In this document: piece after piece, positions 15,909 to 24,703 of the stretch
Position numbering within the stretch: position 1 is the first letter of the stretch
Layout of the letters: each line of letters begins with the position of its first letter
Source: Nitrososphaeria archaeon
GTDB lineage: Archaea; Thermoproteota; Nitrososphaeria; Nitrososphaerales; JAAOZN01
Direction: 5' to 3'
Assembly: GCA_029775855.1 (NCBI GenBank)
Contig: JARVJZ010000002.1
Span: 191,224-255,223 of the forward strand
Length of the DNA: 64,000 nucleotides
Made by a program: the position numbers and the translations under genes
The notes under the pieces: model-generated
What the model was told of the DNA's origin: nothing
Database searches by the model: none
What the model saw: the letters and a program-made list of their open reading frames with translations, nothing else

Positions 15909-18064
15909 ATGACATGAGCGTAAAACAGCCTCAGATTAGAAAGATAAACACGCTCTGTGGCATCTGTCCATCAGGCTGCAATGTAACTGTAATAGTCAAA
16001 GAGGGGAGAATCGAGCGAATACTGCCCGCTTCCGACAACACAACACCTTCTTCTATATGCGTTAGAGGTGCTGCGTCTAAAGAGATTGTATATTCACCTC
16101 AGAGGCTGCTGAAGCCGCTTAGAAGAGTTGGAAGGAAAGGCGAAAAAGCATTCGAACCAGTAGGATGGGATGAAGCGTTAAGCTCGATAGCTAAAAGACT
16201 GCTTGAAATACGTGAGAGATATGGTGCAGCCGCTGTAGCAATCTATGCTGGGCGTGGGGGATACTTTGAAGACGGTGTAAAGGATGTTTTCGCTGTTGAA
16301 TGTAGTGGCGAGGTTTCAAGCAACCTACTCTACCCCTTCGGCTCACCTAACACAGCGAGCTGCAGCTCAGTATGCTACATTTCACACGGCTACATAGCGC
16401 CCATGACAACCCTAGGGCTACATTTAGAGCAGCTCAAACCAGACCTAAGCAACACAAGCCTCCTAGTTATCTGGGGCGCAAACCCCCTAGCTTCAACACC
16501 GCCATCTACCTACCAGAAGATCTTAGCAGCCAAAAAGAAGGGCGTCAAAATAGTAGCTATAGACCCTAGGAGAAGCGGCGCAGCATCAATAGCAGACTAC
16601 TGGATTCCTCTGAGACCTGGAACAGATGGAGCCTTGGCGTTAAGCATACTCAACACCCTTATATCAGAAGATTTGATTGACGCTGAGTTTGCAGAGAACT
16701 GGTGCCGAGGCTACAGCGAGTTAAAAGAATATGCTAAAGGTTTCGAGCCCGAAGTTGTTGAAAAGATCACTTGGGTTCCAGCGTCAAAAATCGAGGAACT
16801 TGCTAAGCTTATAGGGAGGGAGAAGCCTTCAACACTCATACTCTCTACAGGCATTGAATACTCTAACTGTGGGGTTCAAACCGCAAGAGCCATCTACACA
16901 ATAACCGCATTAACAGGAAACTTCGACGTAAAAGGTGGGTTAGTAGCTAAGATGCCTCCTCGACTAAAAAGAAACAGAATAATCTTGAAGCCACCTAGCC
17001 AAGTTAAACCTGTTGGTGCTGAAAGGTACCCTGTCTTCTACAAGTATAGTAGGTGTATGCAGGCTATGGAGCTACCTAAGGCGGTGCTGAAGGGTGAGCC
17101 CTACCCTGTCAAAGCGCTGATAGTGCACGGCGCATCCATGCTCACAAGTCTACCTGGCACCGAGCTTTGGAGAAGAGTGTTTGAAGAGCTTGAGTTTATG
17201 GTTGTGATAGATAGGTTTCTAACATCTGACTGCCTCTACGCAGACTACATACTCCCAGCTTCAACCTACTATGAGATAGAGTCTTACAAAAGGGGCGAAA
17301 ACAGAATTCAACTCAGAAGAAGGGTGATAGAGCCTTTAGGTGAAAGTAGAAGCGACTACAGCATATGCTATTCCTTAGCTGAAAGGCTTGGATACAACCA
17401 CCTCTATCCACGTGAAGAAGAGTTGATCGACTTCGCCCTAAAAGATACTGGCGTAGATAAGGCCTCGCTTGAATCTGAACCTTTTGGTGTAGTGGTAGAG
17501 GGCATACCTATGAAGTATAAGAAGTATGAACTTGGGCTCTTAAGAAGAGATGGTAAGCAGGGGTTCGAAACTCCAAGCGGAAGATTTGAAATCGCTTCAA
17601 CTGTCCTTGAAGAGAACGGCTACGACCCTCTACCAGTCTACATAGAGCCTAAAGAGGGGCCAATCTCAACACCGCATATATACAGAGATTACCCGCTTGT
17701 CTTCACCTGCGGCGCGAGGCTCCCTCATCTGTTCAGAAGCCAGCACCTCAACATACCATCACTACTTAGGCTTCAGCCTAAACCGCAGGTCATAATGCAC
17801 GTTGAAGACGCTTCATCTAGAGGTATTGAGGATGGTGATGAGGTCTATGTAGCGACACCGAGAGGCAGAATAAAACTTTGGGCTAAGGTTACTGACGGCA
17901 TACTTAAAGGGGTTGTAGAGGTGAATTCAGGTGGAGGAGGCTTAGACCAACCTGAGGCTTGGCGTAAAGCGAACGTAAATCTACTTACAGACCCAGACAA
18001 CAGAGACCCCATCTCAGGCTTCCCCGTCTATAAAGCGCTGCTCTGCCAAGTGGAGAAGGCTTAG
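15905..18064 (+). CDS. Molybdopterin (Mo/W-bisMGD) oxidoreductase, DMSO-reductase family
   Basis: 719 residues with the full catalytic-subunit layout. An N-terminal [4Fe-4S] site has CGICPSGC and a fourth cysteine in SSICVRG (about 18-56). The middle contains LLVIWGANPLAS and VAIDPRRSGAASIADYWIPLRPGTDGA, which bind MGD, and the C-terminal domain contains HVEDASSRGIEDGDEVYV. A cysteine-bearing stretch NTASCSSVCYISHGY near residue 155 is the likely metal-ligand loop, as in polysulfide/thiosulfate reductases. No Tat signal precedes it and no electron-transfer or membrane subunit is adjacent, so it is probably cytoplasmic. The start is GTG at 15905 or ATG at 15914. The substrate is unknown. Confidence 0.88.
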   Translation: MNDMSVKQPQIRKINTLCGICPSGCNVTVIVKEGRIERILPASDNTTPSSICVRGAASKEIVYSPQRLLKPLRRVGRKGEKAFEPVGWDEALSSIAKRLLEIRERYGAAAVAIYAGRGGYFEDGVKDVFAVECSGEVSSNLLYPFGSPNTASCSSVCYISHGYIAPMTTLGLHLEQLKPDLSNTSLLVIWGANPLASTPPSTYQKILAAKKKGVKIVAIDPRRSGAASIADYWIPLRPGTDGALALSILNTLISEDLIDAEFAENWCRGYSELKEYAKGFEPEVVEKITWVPASKIEELAKLIGREKPSTLILSTGIEYSNCGVQTARAIYTITALTGNFDVKGGLVAKMPPRLKRNRIILKPPSQVKPVGAERYPVFYKYSRCMQAMELPKAVLKGEPYPVKALIVHGASMLTSLPGTELWRRVFEELEFMVVIDRFLTSDCLYADYILPASTYYEIESYKRGENRIQLRRRVIEPLGESRSDYSICYSLAERLGYNHLYPREEELIDFALKDTGVDKASLESEPFGVVVEGIPMKYKKYELGLLRRDGKQGFETPSGRFEIASTVLEENGYDPLPVYIEPKEGPISTPHIYRDYPLVFTCGARLPHLFRSQHLNIPSLLRLQPKPQVIMHVEDASSRGIEDGDEVYVATPRGRIKLWAKVTDGILKGVVEVNSGGGGLDQPEAWRKANVNLLTDPDNRDPISGFPVYKALLCQVEKA

Positions 18065-18143
18065 AGCGCCATAAAAGAGGCTGAACTAAAGTATCACCGT
18101 AATGCAAACAGCATACAATAAGAGAAATTTTTAGTAAACACTA

Positions 18144-18152
18144 ATTTATATA
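18144..18152 (+). promoter_or_regulatory. TATA box upstream of the retropepsin-like gene
   Basis: ATTTATATA is centred about 25 bases before 18173. This places transcription start downstream of the GTG at 18153 and supports the ATG at 18186 as the real start of the next gene. Confidence 0.5.
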
Positions 18153-18185
18153 GTGGTAGTTACATCAAAAATTTACCGACAAACT

Positions 18186-18539
18186 ATGGGGCATATAATA
18201 GTTAAGATAAAGATAGGCGACCCTGATAGGTCTAAGGTTTTAGAGGTTGAGGGCTTAGTTGATACCGGTGCAACCCTAACCGTAGTGCCTTACATAGTGG
18301 CGGAAGAGCTTGGGCTTAAGCCTACGGGGAGTAGTATCGTTGATAGTGGTGCTGGGAGACTTGAGTTAAAGCGCACGAGGATCTGGGTGGAAATAGAGGG
18401 TAAGAGTGAGGTAGTCCCTGCGCTAATCTCAGATGTGATAGGTAGAGTGCTGATAGGGGTCACTACACTAGAGGTTCTGGGACTTCAAGCAGACCCGCTG
18501 GCAGGAAGACTTAGAGAGTGGACTTTACTTCTCTACTAA
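18186..18539 (+). CDS. Retropepsin-like (clan AA) aspartic protease
   Basis: 117 residues from the ATG at 18186, which is preferred over GTG 18153 because the TATA box overlaps the latter. The motif VEGLVDTGATLTVVP is the active-site DTGA of single-domain retropepsin-like proteases, and the DVIGRVLIGVTTLEVLGL segment is the hydrophobic-glycine motif of the second half. Such proteins dimerise to form the catalytic pair. Small archaeal and bacterial clan AA proteases are widespread but mostly uncharacterised. The gene stands alone after the molybdopterin enzyme. Confidence 0.85.
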   Translation: MGHIIVKIKIGDPDRSKVLEVEGLVDTGATLTVVPYIVAEELGLKPTGSSIVDSGAGRLELKRTRIWVEIEGKSEVVPALISDVIGRVLIGVTTLEVLGLQADPLAGRLREWTLLLY

Positions 18540-18617
18540 CGTATATCACTCTTCAAATAGGCTGCCTTTAGATTCGTTTAAATCGTTGCTTGTTTGCCGC
18601 ATTTGAGTTGCTAATTT

Positions 18618-20486
18618 TTAACCCCAGATTTCCTTTGCTACATCTGTGAGACCTAGCTTTATCAGAGTCTCCTTTGTGGGTTTGCTCGTGTTTTTATCCC
18701 AACCTCTTGCTTCATAGTATTCATCAAGTGTCTTAGATAAGTCTACTACTTTTCCAGTCCTGCCCTTCTCCTCCAGAAGCCTCTTAGGCAGCTTATCATC
18801 CGCTCTCGTGGCGCCGTGCTTAACGTTGAAAGCCTTTCTAATGTTGATTATCCTTTCGCCAGCGAGCAGGGCGTCCTTTAGGGTTAGGTTTAAGCCTGTG
18901 ACCGCGTTAAAGGTTTTAACGAAGTTTTCTTCAACCATGTATGCTGCGTTAATGTCCGCGAACCAGCACCAACCAGCAGATGAGATAAATGCTGTCCAAT
19001 CTTCTATAACCTTCGCAGCAACCCCCTTACCCTCTGGTGAGTCAGTAGGCTTGGGTAAGCCTAAGCTATCTCTAGGCCTACCTAAGATCTCCCAGTCTAT
19101 AGTAATCCCTTCAGTATGCCTACCACCTGTTATTGCGCAGGCATAGTGCGGCCCTCCTCCTTGGAATACTCTTGGGTCGTGGGCTGCCAGTTCTACGCCC
19201 TTCACTTGTATTGCGTATTCTTCGGCGCCTTTGCCTATGATCTTGGCTGCTCTTCTAGAGCCTTCTGCAAGTATATCTCCAAATCCATCTCTGAAGGCGA
19301 TCTTCTCTATCATCTTGATCATCGCTTCTGCGTTGCCGAATCTTAGGTCAACCCCGTCTGTGTCTTCTTTTGTCAGCAACCCTTTTTCGAAGCACTCCAT
19401 AGCGAACGCTATGGTTCCACCTGTAGATATTGTGTCTAAGCCGAAGAGGTTGCATAGGTCGTTCGCTTTGGCTACGGCTTTAGCATCTGTTACACCGCAA
19501 TTTGAGCCGAGCATGCTTACTGTCTCATATTCAGGTCCTTCAACGTTAGGTTCGAATGAATATGCTCCTTCTTTCACGGTTGATATTCTTCTGCAGCCTA
19601 TTGGGCATAGGTAGCAGCTTCTGGTTCCAGATAGTATTGCGTCGTATCCTCCTGGCCAAGATAGTCCTTCTGGGTTGAGTTGTTTTGCTGTGTAGTTGAA
19701 GCCTGGTGTGTCTCCTAGCTGCCAGAGTGGCCCGAAGTATAGTGGTGTGCCTCCTTTGGAGAACATTTGAACATTTTTGTCTTCTTTTACAAATTTTATG
19801 ACTTCTCCGCTAATTTTCCTCAGTTCTTCTGGGTGTGCTATTGGAACTTTACCCTCTCCTCTTACCGCCACAGCTTTAAGCTTCATAAACCCCATAACTG
19901 CACCTAAGCCACACCTACCAGCTATCCTATTCGCCTCATCTGTCAATATACCAGCGAACCTAACAAGATTTTCACCAGCCTGCCCTATATTCGAAACCTG
20001 AATCTTAGCATCACCAAGATCCCTTTTTAGGCTTCGATCTGACGCTCTAGCATCCATACCCCAGTAGGGTGAAGCATCACCAAACCTAACCTCTCCATCC
20101 CTAATGAATACATATGTGGGTTTAGGCGCTCTACCAGTTATGACCACAAGATCATAACCAGCAGCCTTAAGCTCAGCACCCCAGAACCCACCAGCATTCG
20201 CATCCCCAAAAAAACCTGTTAGAGGAGACTTCGAGACAACGCTATGTCTACCCGCTACAGGGGTTGGTGTGCCGTTTACTGGCCCTGTAGCAAAGATGAG
20301 GAGGTTTTGCGGGTCGAAGGCTCCAACCCATGGTGGAACTTCGTCGTAGAGTATTCTACCCCCAACACCGTAACCTCCTATGTAGTTGTATGCTAGTTCT
20401 GGTGGTAAGGGTTGAGTTAAATGCTTCTTTCTGGTTAGGTCTATCCGTAGAATTTTACCTAAGTATCCTCCTCTAAATCCGCTCAT
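18618..20486 (-). CDS. aor: Aldehyde ferredoxin oxidoreductase (tungsten enzyme)
   Basis: 622 residues. It oxidises aldehydes to carboxylates with ferredoxin, using a tungsten bis-pterin. Visible features: GGYLGKILRIDLT at the N-terminus, the pterin-binding ATGPVNGTPTPVAGR and SKSPLTGFFGDANAGG, [4Fe-4S] cysteines CYLCPIGC at 291-298, and the fourth cysteine in SSAGWCWF near 510. The length matches the AOR/FOR family. It is monocistronic with no ferredoxin gene alongside, unlike the second AOR at 59.1-61.1 kb. A TATA-like A/T stretch lies at about 20505-20520 on the minus strand. Confidence 0.94.
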   Translation of the reverse strand: MSGFRGGYLGKILRIDLTRKKHLTQPLPPELAYNYIGGYGVGGRILYDEVPPWVGAFDPQNLLIFATGPVNGTPTPVAGRHSVVSKSPLTGFFGDANAGGFWGAELKAAGYDLVVITGRAPKPTYVFIRDGEVRFGDASPYWGMDARASDRSLKRDLGDAKIQVSNIGQAGENLVRFAGILTDEANRIAGRCGLGAVMGFMKLKAVAVRGEGKVPIAHPEELRKISGEVIKFVKEDKNVQMFSKGGTPLYFGPLWQLGDTPGFNYTAKQLNPEGLSWPGGYDAILSGTRSCYLCPIGCRRISTVKEGAYSFEPNVEGPEYETVSMLGSNCGVTDAKAVAKANDLCNLFGLDTISTGGTIAFAMECFEKGLLTKEDTDGVDLRFGNAEAMIKMIEKIAFRDGFGDILAEGSRRAAKIIGKGAEEYAIQVKGVELAAHDPRVFQGGGPHYACAITGGRHTEGITIDWEILGRPRDSLGLPKPTDSPEGKGVAAKVIEDWTAFISSAGWCWFADINAAYMVEENFVKTFNAVTGLNLTLKDALLAGERIINIRKAFNVKHGATRADDKLPKRLLEEKGRTGKVVDLSKTLDEYYEARGWDKNTSKPTKETLIKLGLTDVAKEIWG

Positions 20487-20719
20487 AGAGCAAGTTATGT
20501 TTAAGCGAATATTTTAATATTGTCTATTAAGTTGGAGTCAATTTCTACGCTGAAGTTAAAAGATGCTAAAACATCTAAGTTTCAGATAATATTTGTCAGA
20601 GGTTTATGACATTAATTTTCGAGTTAGGTTGATTCTTAATCTAATTTTGACATTTGGTTTAGTGATTGAATCATATATTAAAATGTGATAGTGCTGCAGT
20701 TATGTTTATTTAAGCCTGC

Positions 20720-20735
20720 GTTCACCACGGTGAAC
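20720..20735. promoter_or_regulatory. parS-like palindrome just upstream of the ParB-SnoaL gene
   Basis: GTTCACC-AC-GGTGAAC is a perfect 7-base inverted repeat with a two-base centre, ending seven bases before the TTG start at 20743. It resembles bacterial parS (TGTTTCACGTGAAACA) in its TTCAC/GTGAA half-sites. It sits just downstream of a TATA-like TTTATTTA (about 20705-20712), over the expected transcription start, so it could be either a ParB-type binding site or an autoregulatory operator. Confidence 0.65.
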
Positions 20736-20742
20736 AGTAATC

Positions 20743-21843
20743 TTGAGTGTGTGGAATGAATTTAAGCTGATTCCGCTCGATAAGATTGAATCAAATCCTT
20801 ACGCTGCTAGGTTAGATCAAAATGTCGGGGTTGATAAGCTTGCTGAGTCTATGAGTAGGCATGGGCAACTCGCTGATGTGCTTGTTAGGGTTCATCCCGC
20901 ATCTAAAGATAGGTTTCAGCTGATTTATGGGCATAGGAGAGTTGCTGCGGCTAGGCTTCTCGGTTGGCAGAATGTTAAGGCTAAGGTTGTTGAAGCTTCA
21001 GAAGAAGAGATGCTTATAATGGCGCTCATAGAGAACATCGAGAGAAAAGATTTTACAGCATATGAGAAAGCAAGAATCTTCCTAAGGCTAAATAAAGAAT
21101 TCAAACGGAGTTATGAGGAGATTGCTAGGCTCATAGGGCGGAGTAAAGCGTATGTAGCGCAGCACATCGCTATGCTTGAACTATTCACAGAGGAGCAGAT
21201 GAAGGATCCTGAAGTTATAAATCTGCTTCAATCGTTAACCGAAAGGCAAGCAAGAATACTTCTTAGGATAAAAGATCCGAATGAAAGGCTGGCTACCGCT
21301 AAAATAGTAGTGAATGAGAATCTCTGTGTAAAAGAAGTTGAGAAGCTCGTCGGTAGGCCCAGAGAGAACGCAAACATCACAAAAGACAGACATAAAAAGA
21401 AAACTATGGAGACTATTTCAGATGTAGAAAAGATCAAAAGGAAGGTTCTTGAACTTTTCGAGTGGGTAGAGCACAAGAACCTTCAACCGTTGATAACCTT
21501 AAGGCTTGAAAGAGAGTTTACAGCGTTTGATGACTTTCCACCTTATACTAGACTTGGATATAGAGATGCTCTTGTCCAAAACTTCCATCTTATTGAGTCT
21601 TGGAAGGGTGAGTTCAAGCTTCGCTGTGAGGGGTTGAAGGTTAGGGTCTTCGGGGAAACAGGTTTGGCTACATTTTACATACACTATGATGTGCTCTACA
21701 ACGGGAGACCGTTCAGATCTACTTCAAGAGTAACCTTCGTCTTTCTAAAGCGTGGAGATAACTGGTATATCATACACGAGCATTGGTCTCCACTAAAAGT
21801 GTCAGAGTTAGTAGAGATTGGCGGTAAAGATGATAAGGGTTAA
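20743..21843 (+). CDS. ParB-like protein fused to a SnoaL/NTF2-like domain
   Basis: 366 residues. Residues 5-95 are a ParB N-terminal domain with the YGHRRVAAARLLG box at 62-74 and LIENIERKDFTAYEKA at 95-110. Residues 110-215 form a helix-turn-helix domain (YEEIARLIGRSKAYVAQHIAML). A lysine-rich linker (215-232) leads to a C-terminal domain of about 120 residues with the SnoaL/NTF2 pattern, ending RGDNWYIIHEHWSPL. The start is TTG. No ParA or SMC gene is adjacent. A DNA-binding switch that senses a small ligand in the NTF2-like cone is inferred. The domain calls are strong, the function is not. Confidence 0.8.
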   Translation: MSVWNEFKLIPLDKIESNPYAARLDQNVGVDKLAESMSRHGQLADVLVRVHPASKDRFQLIYGHRRVAAARLLGWQNVKAKVVEASEEEMLIMALIENIERKDFTAYEKARIFLRLNKEFKRSYEEIARLIGRSKAYVAQHIAMLELFTEEQMKDPEVINLLQSLTERQARILLRIKDPNERLATAKIVVNENLCVKEVEKLVGRPRENANITKDRHKKKTMETISDVEKIKRKVLELFEWVEHKNLQPLITLRLEREFTAFDDFPPYTRLGYRDALVQNFHLIESWKGEFKLRCEGLKVRVFGETGLATFYIHYDVLYNGRPFRSTSRVTFVFLKRGDNWYIIHEHWSPLKVSELVEIGGKDDKG

Positions 21844-23252
21844 CTGCCGCATTCGGCGTCGAGTGCTGTAAGAGCATAGTCGATAGCATCTATTGCTCTA
21901 TCGATCTCTTCTTCTGTAACTGTTAAAGCTGGTCCTATTCTTAGGCAGTTTGGTGTGAAGCCTCCTACTAGAACGCCTTTTTCAAGCGCTTTAGCTTGAA
22001 CTATGTTTACAGCCCACTTGCTTACATCCCCAGTGCCTTTTGTGAATCTATCCTCTGGGAAGAATGGTTCTTTCTTCTTTTTGTTTCTAACCAGCTCTAT
22101 TCCCCAGAATAGTCCTAATCCTGAGACTTGCCCTACGCATTCATGTTTTGACTCTAATTCGTTAAGTCTTCTTCCAAGATATTCTCCCATCTTAGCAGCT
22201 CTAGCTGGCAGATTCTCCTCCATCATCAGCTTAATGTTTTCGCATACCGCAGCCATAACTACTGGATGAGATGAGAAGGTAGCGGCATGCCACCACCTAT
22301 AATCGTCGAGAAACTTAGCTATCTCCTTACTCACAACGACACCAGCTGCTGGTAGCTGTGAGCTTACAATACCCTTAGCCATAGTCATAATGTCCGGCGT
22401 CACATCATAATGCTGATAGCAGAACCAGCTCCCAGTTCTACCGAAACCCGTCATAACCTCATCATCTATCCAAAGGATACCATATTTTCTAGTCAAATCT
22501 CGGAGACCCTTAATCCACTCAGGAGGCGAAATCACAAGCCCGCCACCACTTATAATCTCAGTTATGACTGCAGCAACATTTTGAGGACCAAGGTTCTGAA
22601 TCATATACTCCATATCCTTTAAGCACGCAACATAGCCTCCTGACTGGCATTCACGAGGTGAATCATACCCATAGGGGCACCTGTAGCAGAAAGGTGCTCT
22701 TGCTACATAGAAGCCTTGGGCTGGGAAGCCTTGAACCTCTTTGTATTCGCCTCGAGCATTTGCTATGGTGTTGCGCCACCATCTGAATGTTGAGCACGAG
22801 CCTGCTCCAAGTGTCCAGCCGTGGTAAGAGAATTCCCTACTTATGATGAATGGTCTTCCTGTGTAGAGTTTGGCTAATATGAGGGCTTCTTCGTTCGCTT
22901 CGCTTCCGGAGCTGACAAACCTTACTTTGCCAGCCCAGCCGTCTTTACCAAGTATGTCTTCTACGATTAGTTTTGCTGCTAGCGATTTGTAGGGTGTCTG
23001 CATAATCTCCCATACATATCCATATCTGTCAAGAGACTGCTTTATCGCTTCTATAACCTTAGGCTGCCTCTGCCCAGCATTTACCGAAATTAACCCAGAG
23101 AGGAAGTCAAGGATCTTTGAGCCATCAGGTGTGATTATGTAGCTTCCCTCGACTCGCTCTACAGGGATAGGCATCCATTCTTCTGCAGACTGCTTTATCC
23201 TCAGATAATACTTTTTATCCCATTCTATTACTTTATCCCAATCCACATTCAA
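21840..23252 (-). CDS. Class III aminotransferase (omega-amino acid transaminase type)
   Basis: 470 residues. PLP fold-type I landmarks: SSGSEANEEAL near 112, SYHGWTLGAGS near 140, the aspartate motif LWIDDEVMTGFGRTG near 270 and the PLP lysine in MAKGIVSSQLPAAG near 310. An internal insert FCYRCPYGYDSPRECQSG carries three cysteines. The enzyme would transfer amino groups from omega-amino acids, diamines, taurine or beta-alanine; the substrate is not decided by sequence. It is upstream-linked to an M24 peptidase gene on the same strand (66-base gap) and its stop overlaps the ParB-SnoaL stop by four bases. Confidence 0.88.
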   Translation of the reverse strand: MNVDWDKVIEWDKKYYLRIKQSAEEWMPIPVERVEGSYIITPDGSKILDFLSGLISVNAGQRQPKVIEAIKQSLDRYGYVWEIMQTPYKSLAAKLIVEDILGKDGWAGKVRFVSSGSEANEEALILAKLYTGRPFIISREFSYHGWTLGAGSCSTFRWWRNTIANARGEYKEVQGFPAQGFYVARAPFCYRCPYGYDSPRECQSGGYVACLKDMEYMIQNLGPQNVAAVITEIISGGGLVISPPEWIKGLRDLTRKYGILWIDDEVMTGFGRTGSWFCYQHYDVTPDIMTMAKGIVSSQLPAAGVVVSKEIAKFLDDYRWWHAATFSSHPVVMAAVCENIKLMMEENLPARAAKMGEYLGRRLNELESKHECVGQVSGLGLFWGIELVRNKKKKEPFFPEDRFTKGTGDVSKWAVNIVQAKALEKGVLVGGFTPNCLRIGPALTVTEEEIDRAIDAIDYALTALDAECGS

Positions 23253-23317
23253 AACCTACACCGCAAGATTCTTCTATAACTGCGGTGCGATTTAAAGATT
23301 AAAAGTCAAAAGAATGG

Positions 23318-24622
23318 TCATCTATTTATAACATTAAGGTCCCAAGGATATTTAGTTAGAACTTCGCATCCATCTTCAGTAACTAACACCACATTTTCAA
23401 GACGAGCTGCACCTAGACCCACTTGCATTATAAGCGGCTCAACCGCCATAACCATGCCAGCTTCAAGAGGCTTTTTATTACCTTGCTGTATGAAAGCTGC
23501 TTCAGTAGTTTCGTGGCATACTAAACCTATAGAGTGCCCTACATAGCAGGTATTCTCCTGAACCTGTGGTTCCATAAAGAGCTTTTGGGATGAGTCTATT
23601 CTACTCCAGCCAGACTTTAGGAAGACACGCTCAGATATTTTATAGAGTTCATCGCCAGTAACCCCAGGTTTTATCGCTTCGATTACCTTCTTATTCATCT
23701 CGTATGTAATTTTAAAGATCTTAGTTAACCAGCGAGGCGGCTCTCCTATTACAGCGGTTCTTGTTATATCTGATATATATCCTCGGTAGTTTGCTCCTAG
23801 ATCTAGGCATATCGGTTCACCTCTTCTGATTCTGTAGTCAGTGACCTTCTCTTCAGCGTATGTTATCTGCTGCCCAGCCTTTATTAGTAGTGGATGACCC
23901 CAGTGGTCCCAAGCGCCAGCCTTCAGCATAGCCCTATATATTTCTCCAGCGACTTCAGCCTCTGTTACACCTGGAGCAAGCGCCTTCATACCGGCGTCCA
24001 TACCTATGTCTGCTATCTCGCAAGATCTTCTGAGTAGTCGAATTTCTAGTGGTGTTTTGATGGCTCTGATGCGCCAAAGGAGCCTTGAAGCATAAACGAA
24101 TTTGGCTTTTGGTAGCAGCTTCTTGAATTTGTTGTAGGCTGCGAGGTTAAGGTCGTCCTCTTCAACGCCTATAGTCTTATCTCCTAAGCCTAACTCATCT
24201 ACAGCTTCTTTAATTATGACCTCAGCTGGTTTACCATTATGTGGTCTTATACTTTCTAAGCGGAAGTAGGGGAGCATAGAGATAGCACCAAGATAGTTAT
24301 ATGAAACCATCGTTATCACTGGGTCTCTTTCTTCTCTTGTTATGAGTGCATATTGTTCGCTTCCCGGTCTATCATACCACCCTGGATAGTAACCCGTGAG
24401 GTAAAATATGCTATGGTAATTCGAGAGTATTGCCGCATCTATTCCAGCAGCCTCTAACGCCTTCCTATATTTTCTAAGACGCTCCCTTACTTCCACTTCC
24501 TGCTCCTTAACATTAAAGCCTATAGTAAGATTTGGGTAGCCTTCGCTGCTTGCCATAACCTTTCTTACATCTTGCATTATAAGATCTGGGTTTTTAATCC
24601 CCCATTTCTGCCACTCTTTCAA
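23318..24622 (-). CDS. M24-family metallopeptidase (Xaa-Pro dipeptidase/creatinase-like)
   Basis: 434 residues. The N-terminal creatinase domain (1-175) precedes a pita-bread catalytic domain in which the five metal ligands are intact: two aspartates in LDLGANYRGYISDITRT, histidine in GHSIGLVCHE, and glutamates in VEPLI and RLENVVLV. It could be a proline dipeptidase, or an amidohydrolase of the creatinase or ectoine-hydrolase kind. Being first in a run with a class III aminotransferase and next to an amino-acid permease, it fits catabolism of a nitrogenous compound. The exact substrate is unknown. Confidence 0.88.
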   Translation of the reverse strand: MKEWQKWGIKNPDLIMQDVRKVMASSEGYPNLTIGFNVKEQEVEVRERLRKYRKALEAAGIDAAILSNYHSIFYLTGYYPGWYDRPGSEQYALITREERDPVITMVSYNYLGAISMLPYFRLESIRPHNGKPAEVIIKEAVDELGLGDKTIGVEEDDLNLAAYNKFKKLLPKAKFVYASRLLWRIRAIKTPLEIRLLRRSCEIADIGMDAGMKALAPGVTEAEVAGEIYRAMLKAGAWDHWGHPLLIKAGQQITYAEEKVTDYRIRRGEPICLDLGANYRGYISDITRTAVIGEPPRWLTKIFKITYEMNKKVIEAIKPGVTGDELYKISERVFLKSGWSRIDSSQKLFMEPQVQENTCYVGHSIGLVCHETTEAAFIQQGNKKPLEAGMVMAVEPLIMQVGLGAARLENVVLVTEDGCEVLTKYPWDLNVINR

Positions 24623-24703
24623 GCCGATTCGAGTTGGCAGAAGATAGATTAAAAAGTTACCCCTAATCTTAATATATTCTGTGCATCGGGCGCAGGGGAT
24701 AAG

